Below are positions 17,190 through 27,676 of a stretch of 64,000 bases of DNA, piece by piece. Position 1 is the first letter of the stretch. Every line of letters starts with the position of its first letter. Location of the stretch: contig NZ_JAMBPP010000014.1 in the NCBI RefSeq assembly GCF_023369855.1, positions 1-64,000 on the forward strand, in the 5' to 3' direction. Under the pieces are notes generated by a model that searched no databases, was not told the origin of the DNA, and saw only the letters and a program-made list of their open reading frames with translations. The stretch is from Actinotalea alkalitolerans. GTDB taxonomy: Bacteria > Actinomycetota > Actinomycetes > Actinomycetales > Cellulomonadaceae. The position numbers were made by a program, and so were the translations under genes.

Positions 17190-18050
17190 TCAGGACGAGC
17201 TCGACCAGTGGCCCGGCCGGACGAGCGCGTCCGGGACGCGCGTCGTGGCATCGCCTCGCGCGGCGTCGAGCTGGGCCTGCACGCAGAAGATGCTGCCTCG
17301 CAGGTCGGCGCCGCTCAGGTCGGCGCCCCGAAGATCTGCCCCGATGAGGTCGGCCACCCGCAGGTCGGCCCGGCGCAGGTCGGTGCCCAGCAGCAGCGCC
17401 CCACGCAGGCTCGCGCCCGACAGGTCGGCACCGCAGAGGTCCGCACCGCTCAGGTCCGCACCACGGTGGTCCTTCGCGGCTCTCGACCCGGCTCGCAGCA
17501 CCGGTTCGCGGACCTGCTCACTCGTGCGGAGCAGCAGCGGGTTGACCCGTGCCCGGTGATCGGCGACGACGAGCGTCAGCAGCTCGTCGGCGCTCCCGGC
17601 AGCCAGCCGCTCGGTCGCGGCGGCCGAGCGGGCGAGGGCCGTGCGGAGCTCGCCGGGCGGGATCAGGTCGAGGGCCTCGGCCAGGTACCAGAGCAGCTCG
17701 TGGAGCTGGCGGACGACCGGCAGCACGGCGAACATCGCGCGGGCGGTCCCCGGGTCCTCGCGCCAGTGCTTCCCGCCGAAGGTCGCCTGGGTGATGCGCT
17801 GCCCCGCACCGAAGCAGTCGTACACCGTGCACCCCGCGAAGCCCCGTGGCCGCAGCTCGGTGTGGATCCCGCACCGGGAGTCGGGACCGAGATGGACGCA
17901 CGGTGTCCCCGCAGGCTTGTCCAGGGCGAAGTCCGCGGACCGGGAGAACGCCGGGGCGACGCAGCACAGGCCGACGCAGCGCGAGCAGTCGGCGCGGAGC
18001 ACGGAGCGGTCGGGCACCGCGGCCCCGGCCCGCTCTGGCTCCGGCGGCAC
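17190..18050 (-). CDS. Cysteine-cluster plus pentapeptide-repeat protein
   Basis: The 286-residue protein combines two parts. The head (about 18-80) has a cysteine cluster, CSRCVGLCC, then [13 protein letters not shown] and GCTVYDC, resembling YkgJ-type zinc/iron-sulfur binding domains. A helical middle (about 85-190) is followed by about a dozen pentapeptide repeats of the A(D)LxG type (about 195-255), for example [18 protein letters not shown], which should fold as a right-handed beta helix. The GTG start at 18050 lies 7 nt after the fumC stop on the same strand's downstream side, so the gene follows fumC's end closely. The function is unknown. Confidence 0.8.
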   Translation of the reverse strand: MPPEPERAGAAVPDRSVLRADCSRCVGLCCVAPAFSRSADFALDKPAGTPCVHLGPDSRCGIHTELRPRGFAGCTVYDCFGAGQRITQATFGGKHWREDPGTARAMFAVLPVVRQLHELLWYLAEALDLIPPGELRTALARSAAATERLAAGSADELLTLVVADHRARVNPLLLRTSEQVREPVLRAGSRAAKDHRGADLSGADLCGADLSGASLRGALLLGTDLRRADLRVADLIGADLRGADLSGADLRGSIFCVQAQLDAARGDATTRVPDALVRPGHWSSSS

Positions 18051-18056
18051 GGAGAC

Positions 18057-19484
18057 CTAGGCCTGCGGCGGTCGGGTCATCGACAGCACGTCCAGGGCCG
18101 TGTCGAGCTGCGTCTCGGTGACCTCGCCGCGCTCGACGAAGCCCAGGTCGACCACCGCCTGGCGCACCGTGACTCCCTGGGCGACGGCGTGCTTGGCGAC
18201 CTTCGCCGCAGCCTCGTACCCGATCACCCGGTTGAGCGGCGTGACGATCGAGGGGGAGGACTCGGCGAGGGCGCGAGCGCGCTCGACGTTGGCCGTGATC
18301 CCGACGACCGTGCGGTCGGCGAGCAGCCGGGAGGCGTTGGACAGCAGCCGGACCGACTCGAGCACACCCTGCGCCATCACCGGGATCTGCACGTTGAGCT
18401 CGAAGGAGCCGCTCGCACCGGCCCAGGCCACGGTCGCGTCGTTGCCGACCACCCGGGCGGCGACCATGAGGACCGCCTCGGGGATCACCGGGTTGACCTT
18501 GCCGGGCATGATCGAGGAGCCCGGCTGCAGGTCGGGGATGAAGATCTCGCCCAGGCCCGTGTTGGGGCCCGAACCCATCCACCGCAGGTCGTTGCAGATC
18601 TTCGTCAGGCTCACCGCCACGGTGCGCAGCACCCCGGAGAGCTCGACCAGCCCGTCGCGGGCCCCCTGGGCCTCGAAGTGGTCCCGCGCCTCGGTGATCG
18701 GCAGCCCGGTGTCCTGGCCCAGCAGCTCGATGACCCGCGCGGGGAACCCGGCGGGGGTGTTGATCCCGGTGCCCACCGCCGTGCCGCCCAGCGGTACCTC
18801 GGCGACCCGGACCAGCGCAGCCTCGAGACGCTCGATCCCGTAGCCGATCGCCGCCGCATAGCCCCCGAACTCCTGGCCGAGGGTCACCGGGGTCGCGTCC
18901 ATCAGGTGGGTGCGTCCGGACTTCACGACCGTCGCGAACTCGCGCTCCTTCTCGCGGAGCGCGTCACGCAGGTGCGCGAGGGCGGGCACGAGGTCGCGCA
19001 CGACCCCCGCGGTCGCGGCCACGTGCACCGACGTCGGGAACACGTCGTTGGAGGACTGCGAGGCGTTGACGTGGTCGTTGGGGTGCACCGCCCGGCCGAG
19101 GTGGGCCGACGCCAGCGTGGCCAGCACCTCGTTGGTGTTCATGTTCGACGAGGTGCCCGACCCGGTCTGGAAGACGTCGACCGGGAAGTGCTCGTCGTGC
19201 CGTCCGTCGGCGACCTCGTCCGCAGCGGTCACGATCGCGTCGGCGACGTCCTGGGGCAGCACCCCGAGCTCGGCGTTGGCCCGGGCCGCCGCCTTCTTGA
19301 CCCGGGCGAGGGCCTCGATGTGCCCGCGCTCGAGGCGGGTGCCCGAGATCGGGAAGTTCTCCACGGCCCGCTGGGTCTGCGCCCGGTAGAGGGCGTCGAC
19401 GGGGACCAGGACGTCCCCCATCGTGTCGTGCTCGACCCGGAAGCCGGCAGGAGGTCGGGTGCTGGTCGCGTCGTCGGCAGTCAT
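18057..19484 (-). CDS. fumC: Class II fumarate hydratase FumC
   Basis: FumC interconverts fumarate and malate in the TCA cycle. The 475-residue protein is full length and shows [12 protein letters not shown], the [14 protein letters not shown] catalytic segment, [11 protein letters not shown] and the superfamily signature [12 protein letters not shown] chose the ATG at 19484 because the first conserved residues follow 15-20 codons later; the frame extends upstream without support. It lies downstream of the carbonic anhydrase with a tandem repeat between them, and upstream of the Cys-cluster pentapeptide gene. Confidence 0.96.
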   Translation of the reverse strand: MTADDATSTRPPAGFRVEHDTMGDVLVPVDALYRAQTQRAVENFPISGTRLERGHIEALARVKKAAARANAELGVLPQDVADAIVTAADEVADGRHDEHFPVDVFQTGSGTSSNMNTNEVLATLASAHLGRAVHPNDHVNASQSSNDVFPTSVHVAATAGVVRDLVPALAHLRDALREKEREFATVVKSGRTHLMDATPVTLGQEFGGYAAAIGYGIERLEAALVRVAEVPLGGTAVGTGINTPAGFPARVIELLGQDTGLPITEARDHFEAQGARDGLVELSGVLRTVAVSLTKICNDLRWMGSGPNTGLGEIFIPDLQPGSSIMPGKVNPVIPEAVLMVAARVVGNDATVAWAGASGSFELNVQIPVMAQGVLESVRLLSNASRLLADRTVVGITANVERARALAESSPSIVTPLNRVIGYEAAAKVAKHAVAQGVTVRQAVVDLGFVERGEVTETQLDTALDVLSMTRPPQA

Positions 19485-19543
19485 GGCAGCAGTCTTCCAT
19501 CCGGAGCGGGTGGGCCTCACCCGAGGGCGTGGCTCGCGCGACC

Positions 19544-19587
19544 GCCCTCAGGACGCGACAGCCCTCAGGACGCGACAGCCCTCAGGA
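19544..19587. repeat. 17-bp tandem repeat, 2.6 copies
   Basis: The unit GCCCTCAGGACGCGACA occurs at 19544-19560 and 19561-19577, followed by a 10-nt partial copy. The third copy carries the TGA stop (reverse strand) of the carbonic anhydrase; the others fill the gap to fumC. Confidence 0.9.
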
Positions 19588-20259
19588 AGGGATCTCGCTG
19601 TCGAGGTCTCCCGAGGACTCGACCAGCCTGACCCGGCCGTCGGCGAGGGTGTACTCCAGCCCCACGATGGCGCACCGGCCCTCGGCGACCGCGGCCGAGA
19701 GGCCCGCCGAGTAGCTCTGCAGCATCCGCACGGTGTGGCGCACGTGCTCGCGCCCCAGGATCTCCGGGGTGGGAGCCAGCAGGGGCCGGTCGGCCCCGGT
19801 GGTCGCGTCGCCCTCGGGTCGGTCGGGGTCGGGGATGTTGACGATGCTCGGGATCACCCGGTCCACCACGGCCCGCACGAAGCCCGAGGGCATGCGCCCG
19901 GTGGCCAGCGCGTCAGCCGCCGCACCCACGGCGCCGCAGGAGTCGTGGCCCAGCACGATGACGATCGGGGCGTCCAGGACGTCGACCCCGTACTCGATCG
20001 ACCCGATGACGGTGGTGTCCACGACGTGGCCGGCGGTGCGGACCACGAACAGGTCGCCCAGGCCCTGGTCGAAGACGATCTCCGCGGCGACCCGGGAGTC
20101 CGAGCAGCCGAAGATGACCGCGAACGGGTGCTGGGCGACGCTCACCTCGGCGCGCCGGTCCATCCCCTGCGAGGGGTGCTCCATCTCCCCGCGGACGAAG
20201 CGGGCGTTCCCCTCGAGGAGGGCGGTCCAGGCCTGGGCGGGGGTGATCGAGTGCGGCAT
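19582..20259 (-). CDS. Beta-class carbonic anhydrase
   Basis: The enzyme hydrates CO2 to bicarbonate, feeding carboxylases. The 225-residue protein has the zinc ligands and catalytic dyad of the beta class: CSDSR near residue 51 (Cys plus Asp-Arg) and GHDSCGAV near residue 105 (His and Cys). The ATG at 20259 has no ribosome site but lies exactly 6 nt after a CACTAT hexamer, matching the leaderless pattern seen elsewhere. Its stop codon is inside a tandem repeat. fumC is the next gene on the same strand. Confidence 0.94.
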   Translation of the reverse strand: MPHSITPAQAWTALLEGNARFVRGEMEHPSQGMDRRAEVSVAQHPFAVIFGCSDSRVAAEIVFDQGLGDLFVVRTAGHVVDTTVIGSIEYGVDVLDAPIVIVLGHDSCGAVGAAADALATGRMPSGFVRAVVDRVIPSIVNIPDPDRPEGDATTGADRPLLAPTPEILGREHVRHTVRMLQSYSAGLSAAVAEGRCAIVGLEYTLADGRVRLVESSGDLDSEIPS

Positions 20260-20265
20260 GGCCAC

Positions 20266-20271
20266 ATAGTG
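20266..20271 (-). promoter_or_regulatory. -10 element of a leaderless carbonic anhydrase promoter
   Basis: The reverse strand reads CACTAT, then GTGGCC, then the ATG. No Shine-Dalgarno is present. Confidence 0.45.
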
Positions 20272-20331
20272 GCATCCGCACGGCTGGTCGCGGCACCGTG
20301 CCCGCCGGCCAGGACGAGGGATCCGCGCGCC

Positions 20332-20343
20332 CGAACCGATTCG
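20332..20343 (+). promoter_or_regulatory. LacI-family-like operator before the trehalose operon
   Basis: CGAACCGATTCG is an inverted repeat (CGAA/TTCG) with one mismatch to the LacI-type core GAACCGGTTC. It lies 100 nt upstream of the lipoprotein start, where a repressor of sugar import would bind. No LacI-family gene is adjacent. Confidence 0.35.
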
Positions 20344-20442
20344 ATCTTCCTCCCGGTGGCGTCGTCCGCCAGGTCGGTGTAGCCATGGTGGAGGGCACAC
20401 CGCTCAGCGGGTCCCCAGATGCTCAGCGAGTCAGGAGATCCG

Positions 20443-21729
20443 GTGCGACGACGCAGATGGATGGCAGGGGGGATGGCCGCCGCGGCCGTCCTGACCATGG
20501 CGGCCTGCGGGGCGGACGACGGCCCGCCCACGCTCACCTGGTACATCAACCCCGACGACGGCGGTCAGGCGGCGATCGCCCGGTCATGCACCGAGGATGC
20601 CGGCGGTGAGTACCGCATCGAGATCTCGCTGCTCCCGCGCGACGCGAGCGAGCAGCGGCAGCAGCTCGCCCGCCGACTCGCGGCCCGCGACGCCTCGATC
20701 GACCTGATGAGCCTGGACCCCCCGTTCATCCCCGAGTTCGTCGAGGGGGAGTTCCTCGCCGAGGTGCCCGACGACGTCGCCGAGCGGGTCAGCGAGGACG
20801 TCGTCGCTGGAGCGCTCGCGGGGGCCACCTGGAACGACCGGCTCGTGGCGGTGCCGTTCTGGGCCAACACCCAGCTGCTCTGGTACCGCACCTCGGTCGC
20901 CGAGGCGGCGGGCCTCGACATGGAGCAGCCCGTCACCTGGGACCAGCTGATCCAGGCCGCGCAGGACCAGGACGTCCTGCTGGGGGTCCAGGGGACCCGT
21001 GCGGAGTCCCTCACCGTGTGGATCAACGCCCTGGTCGAGTCCGCGGGAGGGCACGTGGTCGAGAACCCCGAGGCGGAGGCCGCCGACGTCACCCTGGGCC
21101 TGGACTCCGACGCGGGGCGTGAGGCCGCCCGGATCATGAGCGAGATCGGCGCCCAGGGCCTTGCGGGCGCCGGGCTCCCCACCGCCGACGAGAGCGCCTC
21201 GCTCTCGCTCTTCCAGGGTGACCGCGGGTCCTTCATGGTCAACTGGCCCTTCGTCTGGACCGCGACCGGTGCGGCTGTCGAGGCGGGCACCCTGGACACC
21301 GAGCTCCTCGACGACATCGGCTGGGCGGTGTATCCCCAGGTCACCGAGGGCCAGGAGTCCCGACCGCCGTACGGCGGCATCAACCTGGGGATCGGCGCGT
21401 ACTCCCGGCACGTGGACCTGGCGTACGCGGCGGCCGAGTGCATCGTGAGCCCCGAGAACCAGGCCGAGTACTTCACCACCAACGGCAACCCGCCGTCGTC
21501 GATCAGCGCCTACGACGACCCCGCCGTCCAGGAGGCCTTCCCGATGGCCGACGTGATCCGGCAGTCCCTCGAGCAGGCGGCGCCCCGCCCGCAGACCCCG
21601 TACTACAACGAGGTGTCCACCGGGCTCCAGGGGACCTGGCACCCGCCGTCCGCGGTGGATCCGGACTCCACGCCGGCGCAGTCGTCGGAGTTCATCACCG
21701 CCGTCCTGCGAGGGGAGCGTCTGCTGTGA
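20443..21729 (+). CDS. lpqY: LpqY-like trehalose-binding lipoprotein
   Basis: This is the substrate-binding lipoprotein of a sugar ABC importer. The N-terminus has a basic stretch, a hydrophobic core and the lipobox TMAAC, with the lipidated Cys near residue 22. The mature part resembles mycobacterial LpqY as I recall it: LPRDASEQRQQLARRL, FWANTQLLWYR, GSFMVNWPFV and the C-terminal VDPDSTPAQSSEF. I prefer the GTG at 20443 because AGGAG lies 5 nt upstream; ATG 20419 is the alternative. Gene order binding protein-permease-permease-ATPase equals lpqY-sugA-sugB-sugC, so trehalose is the likely cargo (inference). Confidence 0.85.
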   Translation: MRRRRWMAGGMAAAAVLTMAACGADDGPPTLTWYINPDDGGQAAIARSCTEDAGGEYRIEISLLPRDASEQRQQLARRLAARDASIDLMSLDPPFIPEFVEGEFLAEVPDDVAERVSEDVVAGALAGATWNDRLVAVPFWANTQLLWYRTSVAEAAGLDMEQPVTWDQLIQAAQDQDVLLGVQGTRAESLTVWINALVESAGGHVVENPEAEAADVTLGLDSDAGREAARIMSEIGAQGLAGAGLPTADESASLSLFQGDRGSFMVNWPFVWTATGAAVEAGTLDTELLDDIGWAVYPQVTEGQESRPPYGGINLGIGAYSRHVDLAYAAAECIVSPENQAEYFTTNGNPPSSISAYDDPAVQEAFPMADVIRQSLEQAAPRPQTPYYNEVSTGLQGTWHPPSAVDPDSTPAQSSEFITAVLRGERLL

Positions 21730-22715
21730 GCGCCCAGGTAGCACCCGCCAAGGGGAGCGGCGCGTCGGAGGCCGCCGCCGAGGAAGAGGCCCGGAAGCGT
21801 CGCAACCGGGCACAGAAGTCCGACCGGACCCGCGCCGAGTCCCGGCTGGGCTGGTACCTGGCGGGGCCGGCCTTCGTGGTCATGCTCGCGGTCACGGCCT
21901 ACCCGATCGCCCAGGCGATCTTCGACTCGCTCTTCCGCTTCCGGCTCAGCGCCCCCGACGAGCGGGCGTTCATCGGGTTGACCAACTACGTCGTGGTCCT
22001 GAGCGACGTCGTCTTCTGGCGCGTGCTCGGGGTGACGTTGCTGATCACCGTGGTGGCCGTCGCGGTCGAGGTGGTGCTCGGCTTCGCCCTGGCCCTGGTC
22101 ATGCACCGCGCGATCACCCAGCTCCGGGGGCTGCTGCGCACCGCGATCCTGGTGCCCTACGGGATCATCACGGTCGTCTCGGCCTTCGCCTGGTTCTACG
22201 CCTTCGACATCAGCTCGGGGTTCGTCAACACCTGGTTCGCCTGGGTGCCGGGCGTCGACGAGAACCTCAACTGGTTCGCGAACATGGGGACGAGCCTGTT
22301 CGTCATCATCGCCTCGGAGATCTGGAAGACCACGCCCTTCATCTCGCTGCTCCTGCTCGCGGGCCTCGCCCAGGTCCCCACCGAGCTCGAGGAGGCCGCC
22401 GAGGTCGACGGCGCCACCTGGTGGCAGCGTCTCAACCGCGTCGTGATCCCCAACATGAAGGCGGCCATCATGGTCGCGGTGCTGTTCCGGGCGCTGGACG
22501 CCTTCCGGATCTTCGACAACGTGTTCATCATGACCGGAGGGGCCAACAACACCGAGGTCCTGTCTCTGCTCGCCTACCGCACCTCGATCGCCCGGCTCGA
22601 GATCGGTCTGGGATCGGCCATCTCGGTGCTGCTCTTCGTGTGCGTGATCCTCATCTGCTTCATCGCGATCAAGCTCTTCAAGGTCGATCTGGCCGGCGCG
22701 AGAGGGGAGAAGTGA
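21726..22715 (+). CDS. sugA: Sugar ABC transporter permease, MalF/SugA type
   Basis: The 329-residue membrane protein has a polar, charged head (1-45) and six membrane helices, ending in the cytoplasmic EAA loop EEAAEVDGATWWQRLNRVVIP that docks on the ATPase. It starts at a GTG overlapping the lipoprotein stop (GTGA) and its stop overlaps the next ATG. It forms the membrane channel with the following gene. The sugA name rests on gene order and on the LpqY-like partner. Confidence 0.9.
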   Translation: MSAQVAPAKGSGASEAAAEEEARKRRNRAQKSDRTRAESRLGWYLAGPAFVVMLAVTAYPIAQAIFDSLFRFRLSAPDERAFIGLTNYVVVLSDVVFWRVLGVTLLITVVAVAVEVVLGFALALVMHRAITQLRGLLRTAILVPYGIITVVSAFAWFYAFDISSGFVNTWFAWVPGVDENLNWFANMGTSLFVIIASEIWKTTPFISLLLLAGLAQVPTELEEAAEVDGATWWQRLNRVVIPNMKAAIMVAVLFRALDAFRIFDNVFIMTGGANNTEVLSLLAYRTSIARLEIGLGSAISVLLFVCVILICFIAIKLFKVDLAGARGEK

Positions 22716-23554
22716 TGGGCCTGACCACGAAGCAGAAGGTCTGGTGGGCGGTCATCACGGTCGTCGTCCTGGTCTACGCGCTGTTCCCGGTCGCGGCGAT
22801 CGCCGCCACGAGCTTCAAGATCCCCAGCGAGCTCGACAACGGGCGCTTCCTGCCGGGGACGTGGAGCCTGATCAACTACGAGCAGATCCTGGTGGGCGAC
22901 GCCCAGAGCCTGTTCCTGTCCTCGCTGCGCAACTCGATCGGCATCTCGCTCATCGCGACCGCGATCGCGGCGGTGCTGGCCACGCTGGCCGCCTACGCGA
23001 TCGCCCGGCTCGACTTCCCCGGCAAGCGGCTGATCCTGACCACGGCGCTCGCGGTCTCGATCTTCCCGGTGATCTCGATCGTCACGCCGCTGTTCAACCT
23101 GTGGCGCACGATCGGCCTGTACGACACCTGGCCCGGGCTGATCATCCCGTACCTGTCGCTGACCCTGCCGATCTCCATCTGGATCCTCACGGCCTTCTTC
23201 CGCCAGATCCCCTGGGAGCTCGAGCAGGCCGCCCAGGTGGACGGGGCGACCACCTGGCAGGCGTTCCGCAAGGCGATCGTGCCGCTCGCCGCCCCCGGGG
23301 TCTTCACCACTGCCCTGATCGCGTTCTTCATCGCGTGGAACGACTTCGTCTACGGCATCTCGCTGACCTCGACCGAGGCGGCACGGCCGGTGCCCGCGGC
23401 GCTCGCGTTCTTCACCGGGGCCTCGCAGTTCGAGGAGCCCACCGGTTCGATCTCCGCGGCAGCCGTCGTGGTGACCATTCCCGTCGTCGTGCTCGTCCTG
23501 CTCTTCCAGCGTCAGATCGTGGCCGGCCTCACCCAGGGCGCGGTCAAGGGTTGA
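22715..23554 (+). CDS. sugB: Sugar ABC transporter permease, MalG/SugB type
   Basis: The 279-residue membrane protein has six helices and the EAA loop EQAAQVDGATTWQAFRKAIVPLAAPG. It is the second channel subunit, of usual length. TGATG links it to the upstream permease. The ATPase gene follows after 34 nt with its own GAAGGAGATCCC ribosome site. Confidence 0.92.
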   Translation: MGLTTKQKVWWAVITVVVLVYALFPVAAIAATSFKIPSELDNGRFLPGTWSLINYEQILVGDAQSLFLSSLRNSIGISLIATAIAAVLATLAAYAIARLDFPGKRLILTTALAVSIFPVISIVTPLFNLWRTIGLYDTWPGLIIPYLSLTLPISIWILTAFFRQIPWELEQAAQVDGATTWQAFRKAIVPLAAPGVFTTALIAFFIAWNDFVYGISLTSTEAARPVPAALAFFTGASQFEEPTGSISAAAVVVTIPVVVLVLLFQRQIVAGLTQGAVKG

Positions 23555-23588
23555 GCCCCTCGCCCCGCCCGACTCCGAAGGAGATCCC

Positions 23589-24908
<1,320 letters not shown>

Positions 24909-24959
24909 GTGCGCGCCCGGGCGCGCCGACCGTCCTCCACCGCCGCGCCGCGGGGACGC

Positions 24960-24965
24960 TAGTGT
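24960..24965 (+). promoter_or_regulatory. -10 element of a leaderless GH15 gene promoter
   Basis: TAGTGT is followed by CGCGTG and then GTG 24972. The 6-nt spacing favours 24972 over the GTG at 24969 as the start codon. Confidence 0.5.
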
Positions 24966-24971
24966 CGCGTG

Positions 24972-26249
24972 GTGCTGCCCTCCTCGCGTCGACTGCGTGC
25001 TCTCGCGGGGCTCGCTGCCGTCTGCGTCCTGGTGGGTGCGGCATCGGCGGGTTCATCGGTGACGCAGCCCTACGAGGAGATCCCGCTGTACTCCGACGGG
25101 GTGCTGCTCGGCGCGGACGGGATGCCCCACCTGGTCCCGGTCGGCGGTGCGGCGTCCGAGGACGCCGCCGTGCTTGCCGCCCAGGACGCCTGGCTCGCCG
25201 AGGGCGTGGTCCCGGGGCCTGAGCGCTACCGGGACATGGCCGAGCGTGCCCTGCGTGACCTCGACGCGCTGGTCCTGGAGAACGGGGCGTCGATCGCCGC
25301 GGCGAGCACGGCCTGGCGCTACGTGTGGCCACGTGACGCGTCGTTCACCGCTGCCGCGCTGGCTCGCACCGGTCACCCCGAGGATGCCCACGCGGTACTG
25401 GCCTATCTCCAGGACATGCAGGACCGCCGGTCGACCGACGGGGTGTTCGAGGCGCGGTATCTCCCGGACGGTTCGGGTGACGTCCCGGACGGTCGTGGCC
25501 TGCAGCTCGACGGGAACGGCTGGGTGCTGTGGGCGGTGGCGCAGTGGTACGCCGCGGCTCCTCCCGGGCCGGGTCGCGACCGGGGGCTCGAGGCCCTGCG
25601 CCCCCTGGTCGAGCGCTCGCTCGACGCGATCCGCTCACGCACCGACCCCACGTCCGGAGTCCCCGAGGTGTTCCCGGACTACTGGGAGGTCGCCGAGTCG
25701 GTGCCGACCCTGGGCACCCTCGCACCGCTGCTCCTGGGCGTACGGTCTGCCGAGCCGGTGCTGGTGGCGCTCGGGGCCCCAGCGGAGACCGCGCTCGAGC
25801 GCCTGCTGGCCACAGCCGTGGACACGCACTTCGCGCCGGTCTACCCCCGTCATCTCGGCGGCCGGCTGCAGGACACCGCCGTCGCCTTCCTCATGCCGCC
25901 CTTCGCCCCGCCCGACGGCGGCGTCCGTCGCGCGTGGCAGGAGGCCGCTGTGGGTATGGCCCGCCCGGCCGGCGGGCTGGCGCCGGGCGAGGGCTGGAAG
26001 GAGGACGGGATCTCCTGGACCCCTGAGACCGCTCTGTTCGCTCTGACCGCTGCGGCGTCCGGGGACCTCGACCAGGCCCACCGGTGGCTCGGGTGGCTGG
26101 ACGAGCACCGGACCGCGCGTGGCTCACTGCCCGAGAAGGTCCTCTGGGACGGACGGCCGTCGGCTGTCGCGCCGCTCGCCTGGACCGCGTCGGTCGTGCT
26201 GCTCACCCTGGACGAGATCGACCGCGCCGATCAGGTCGTGGCCGACTGA
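24972..26249 (+). CDS. Secreted glycoside hydrolase family 15-like protein
   Basis: The protein begins with a signal peptide (basic SSRRLR, hydrophobic LAGLAAVCVLVGAASA). Its body matches the (alpha/alpha)6 barrel of GH15 glucoamylase/trehalase enzymes: WRYVWPRDASFTAAAL holds a conserved active-site block, LDGNGWVLWAVAQWY the next, and GISWTPETALFALTAAA with LPEKVLWDGRPSAVAPLAWT the C-terminal ones. With about 425 residues it lacks the N-terminal beta-sandwich of longer members. Placed directly after the trehalose-type importer, it could cleave a glucoside outside the cell (inference). The substrate is not certain. Confidence 0.78.
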   Translation: MLPSSRRLRALAGLAAVCVLVGAASAGSSVTQPYEEIPLYSDGVLLGADGMPHLVPVGGAASEDAAVLAAQDAWLAEGVVPGPERYRDMAERALRDLDALVLENGASIAAASTAWRYVWPRDASFTAAALARTGHPEDAHAVLAYLQDMQDRRSTDGVFEARYLPDGSGDVPDGRGLQLDGNGWVLWAVAQWYAAAPPGPGRDRGLEALRPLVERSLDAIRSRTDPTSGVPEVFPDYWEVAESVPTLGTLAPLLLGVRSAEPVLVALGAPAETALERLLATAVDTHFAPVYPRHLGGRLQDTAVAFLMPPFAPPDGGVRRAWQEAAVGMARPAGGLAPGEGWKEDGISWTPETALFALTAAASGDLDQAHRWLGWLDEHRTARGSLPEKVLWDGRPSAVAPLAWTASVVLLTLDEIDRADQVVAD

Positions 26250-26272
26250 GCCGCACCCCGGGCGCACGTGGC

Positions 26273-27355
26273 TCAGGTCGCGTCCAGCTCGGCCCGGGTC
26301 GGTGGGTTGGCGCCCGGTCGTGAGACCGTGATCGCCGCGATCTCCGTGCACCGCTGCAGCACGGCACGCAGGGTGGCCTCGTCGATCGACTGCAGGGCCG
26401 ACCTGTGCGCGCCGCCCAGCAGCCCGGCGGACCAGAGCCCGTCGATCAGTCCACCCATGAAGGAGTCGCCCGCTCCCACGGTGTCGGCCACCTGCACCCG
26501 CGGGGCGGCGACGTCGACCTCGAGACCGCGGGAGGTCAGGGCGGTCGCCCCGTCGCCACCTCGGGTCACGATCACCACCGACGGCCCGGCACCCACCCAG
26601 GTCCTGGCCACCTCGAGCGGGTCGGAGCCGGGCTCGAGCCAGGCGAGGTCCTCGTCGCTCACCTTGACCACGTCGGCGAGGGCCACGAGTTCCATCACGA
26701 CGGGTCTCGTCGCCTCGGGAGGTGGCATGAGGCTCGGGCGCAGGTTGGGGTCGTAGGTCAGGGTCGCGGACTCGCGGTGCGCGGCCAGGATGTTGGCGAC
26801 GTCCGACGCGCCCGGTGCGAGCACGGCGGCGATCGAACCGGTGTGCACCACGAGCGGCGCCGTCGGCGGTGAGGCCCACGTGTCGGGGACGTGCCAGGAC
26901 AGGTCGAAGTCGTAGGTCGCGACGCCGTCGGCGTCCACCGTGGCCGCGGCGACCGAGGTGCGGGGCGCGGTGTCGCTCCCGGGCGAGATCGTCACGCCGG
27001 AGGCCTCGAGGTGGCTGCGCAGGAGCCGACCGTGCTCGTCGGGCCCGAACCACGTCAGCAGGTCGACCGTCCGGCCGAGCCGGCCCAGGCCGAGCGCCAC
27101 GTTCGCCGGGCTGCCGCCAGGGTGCTCGGCCACCGGGCCGTCGGCCTGGCGGACCACGTCGATCAGCGCCTCCCCGATGACCAGGGCGCGTCCTTCGGTG
27201 ACGCCCGCGTCGGTCATGGCCGCCTCGGGCTCGGCATCGAGCGATCCTTCGACGGTGTCCCGGTCGATCAGACCCGTCGGGACCTGTGCGTCTCCGGCGA
27301 CGTCCTCGGGTGCGGCTCCAGGAGCAGGGACCGGTACGGGGGTGGGCTCGGACAT
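26273..27355 (-). CDS. PfkB family carbohydrate kinase (fructokinase-like)
   Basis: The 360-residue protein is a ribokinase-fold sugar kinase: GEALIDVVRQ at the start of the domain, HPGGSPANVALGLGRLG and the catalytic anion-hole motif DTVGAGDSFMGGL near the C-terminus. The GGSPANVA form is common in fructokinases. The first 55 residues (Pro/Ala/Glu-rich) precede the domain and are unusual. The ATG at 27355 overlaps the xseB stop by one base, with GAGGAG 7-8 nt upstream inside xseB, so translation is coupled to a DNA repair gene. Confidence 0.88.
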   Translation of the reverse strand: MSEPTPVPVPAPGAAPEDVAGDAQVPTGLIDRDTVEGSLDAEPEAAMTDAGVTEGRALVIGEALIDVVRQADGPVAEHPGGSPANVALGLGRLGRTVDLLTWFGPDEHGRLLRSHLEASGVTISPGSDTAPRTSVAAATVDADGVATYDFDLSWHVPDTWASPPTAPLVVHTGSIAAVLAPGASDVANILAAHRESATLTYDPNLRPSLMPPPEATRPVVMELVALADVVKVSDEDLAWLEPGSDPLEVARTWVGAGPSVVIVTRGGDGATALTSRGLEVDVAAPRVQVADTVGAGDSFMGGLIDGLWSAGLLGGAHRSALQSIDEATLRAVLQRCTEIAAITVSRPGANPPTRAELDAT

Positions 27356-27651
27356 CAGGACTCCTCGGTGATCGTCGTCGTCGCGGCGGCGTCCTCGCCC
27401 CGCGCCCGCTCGAGGCGACGGCGCGCCCCGTCGAGCCAGTCCTGGCAGCGAGCGGCCAGGGCCTCCCCGCGTTCCCAGAGGGCGAGCGAGCCCTCGAGCG
27501 TCTCGCCGCCGGTCTCGAGCCGCTGGACCACCGAGACGAGCTCTTCACGAGCCTGCTCGTAGGTCAGGGTGTCGACCGGGACCTCGGAGGCGAGGGCCGG
27601 ATCGGTGGCGGATCGGTTCTTCGCGGCGGGGGGTTGCTCGGCAGCTGGCAC
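27355..27651 (-). CDS. xseB: Exodeoxyribonuclease VII small subunit
   Basis: XseB pairs with XseA to degrade single-stranded DNA in recombination and repair. The 98-residue protein contains the XseB domain (about 25-80): [37 protein letters not shown], a coiled-coil hairpin. I chose the GTG at 27651, 25 nt after the xseA stop, because a TTTACT hexamer ends 6 nt before it and no ribosome site is visible. A later GTG at about 27585 would start directly before the domain. Confidence 0.9.
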   Translation of the reverse strand: MPAAEQPPAAKNRSATDPALASEVPVDTLTYEQAREELVSVVQRLETGGETLEGSLALWERGEALAARCQDWLDGARRRLERARGEDAAATTTITEES

Positions 27652-27657
27652 GGGTCC

Positions 27658-27663
27658 AGTAAA
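27658..27663 (-). promoter_or_regulatory. Internal -10 element between xseA and xseB
   Basis: The reverse strand reads TTTACT, then GGACCC, then the GTG start of xseB. It lies in the 25-nt gap after xseA and could give a separate leaderless xseB transcript. Confidence 0.4.
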
Positions 27664-27676
27664 CCGTGTGCGACCG

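Noticed and set aside
17208-19631. 807-codon plus-strand open frame opposite fumC and the pentapeptide gene
   Set aside because: Real fumC motifs are on the other strand; the frame has only biased composition.
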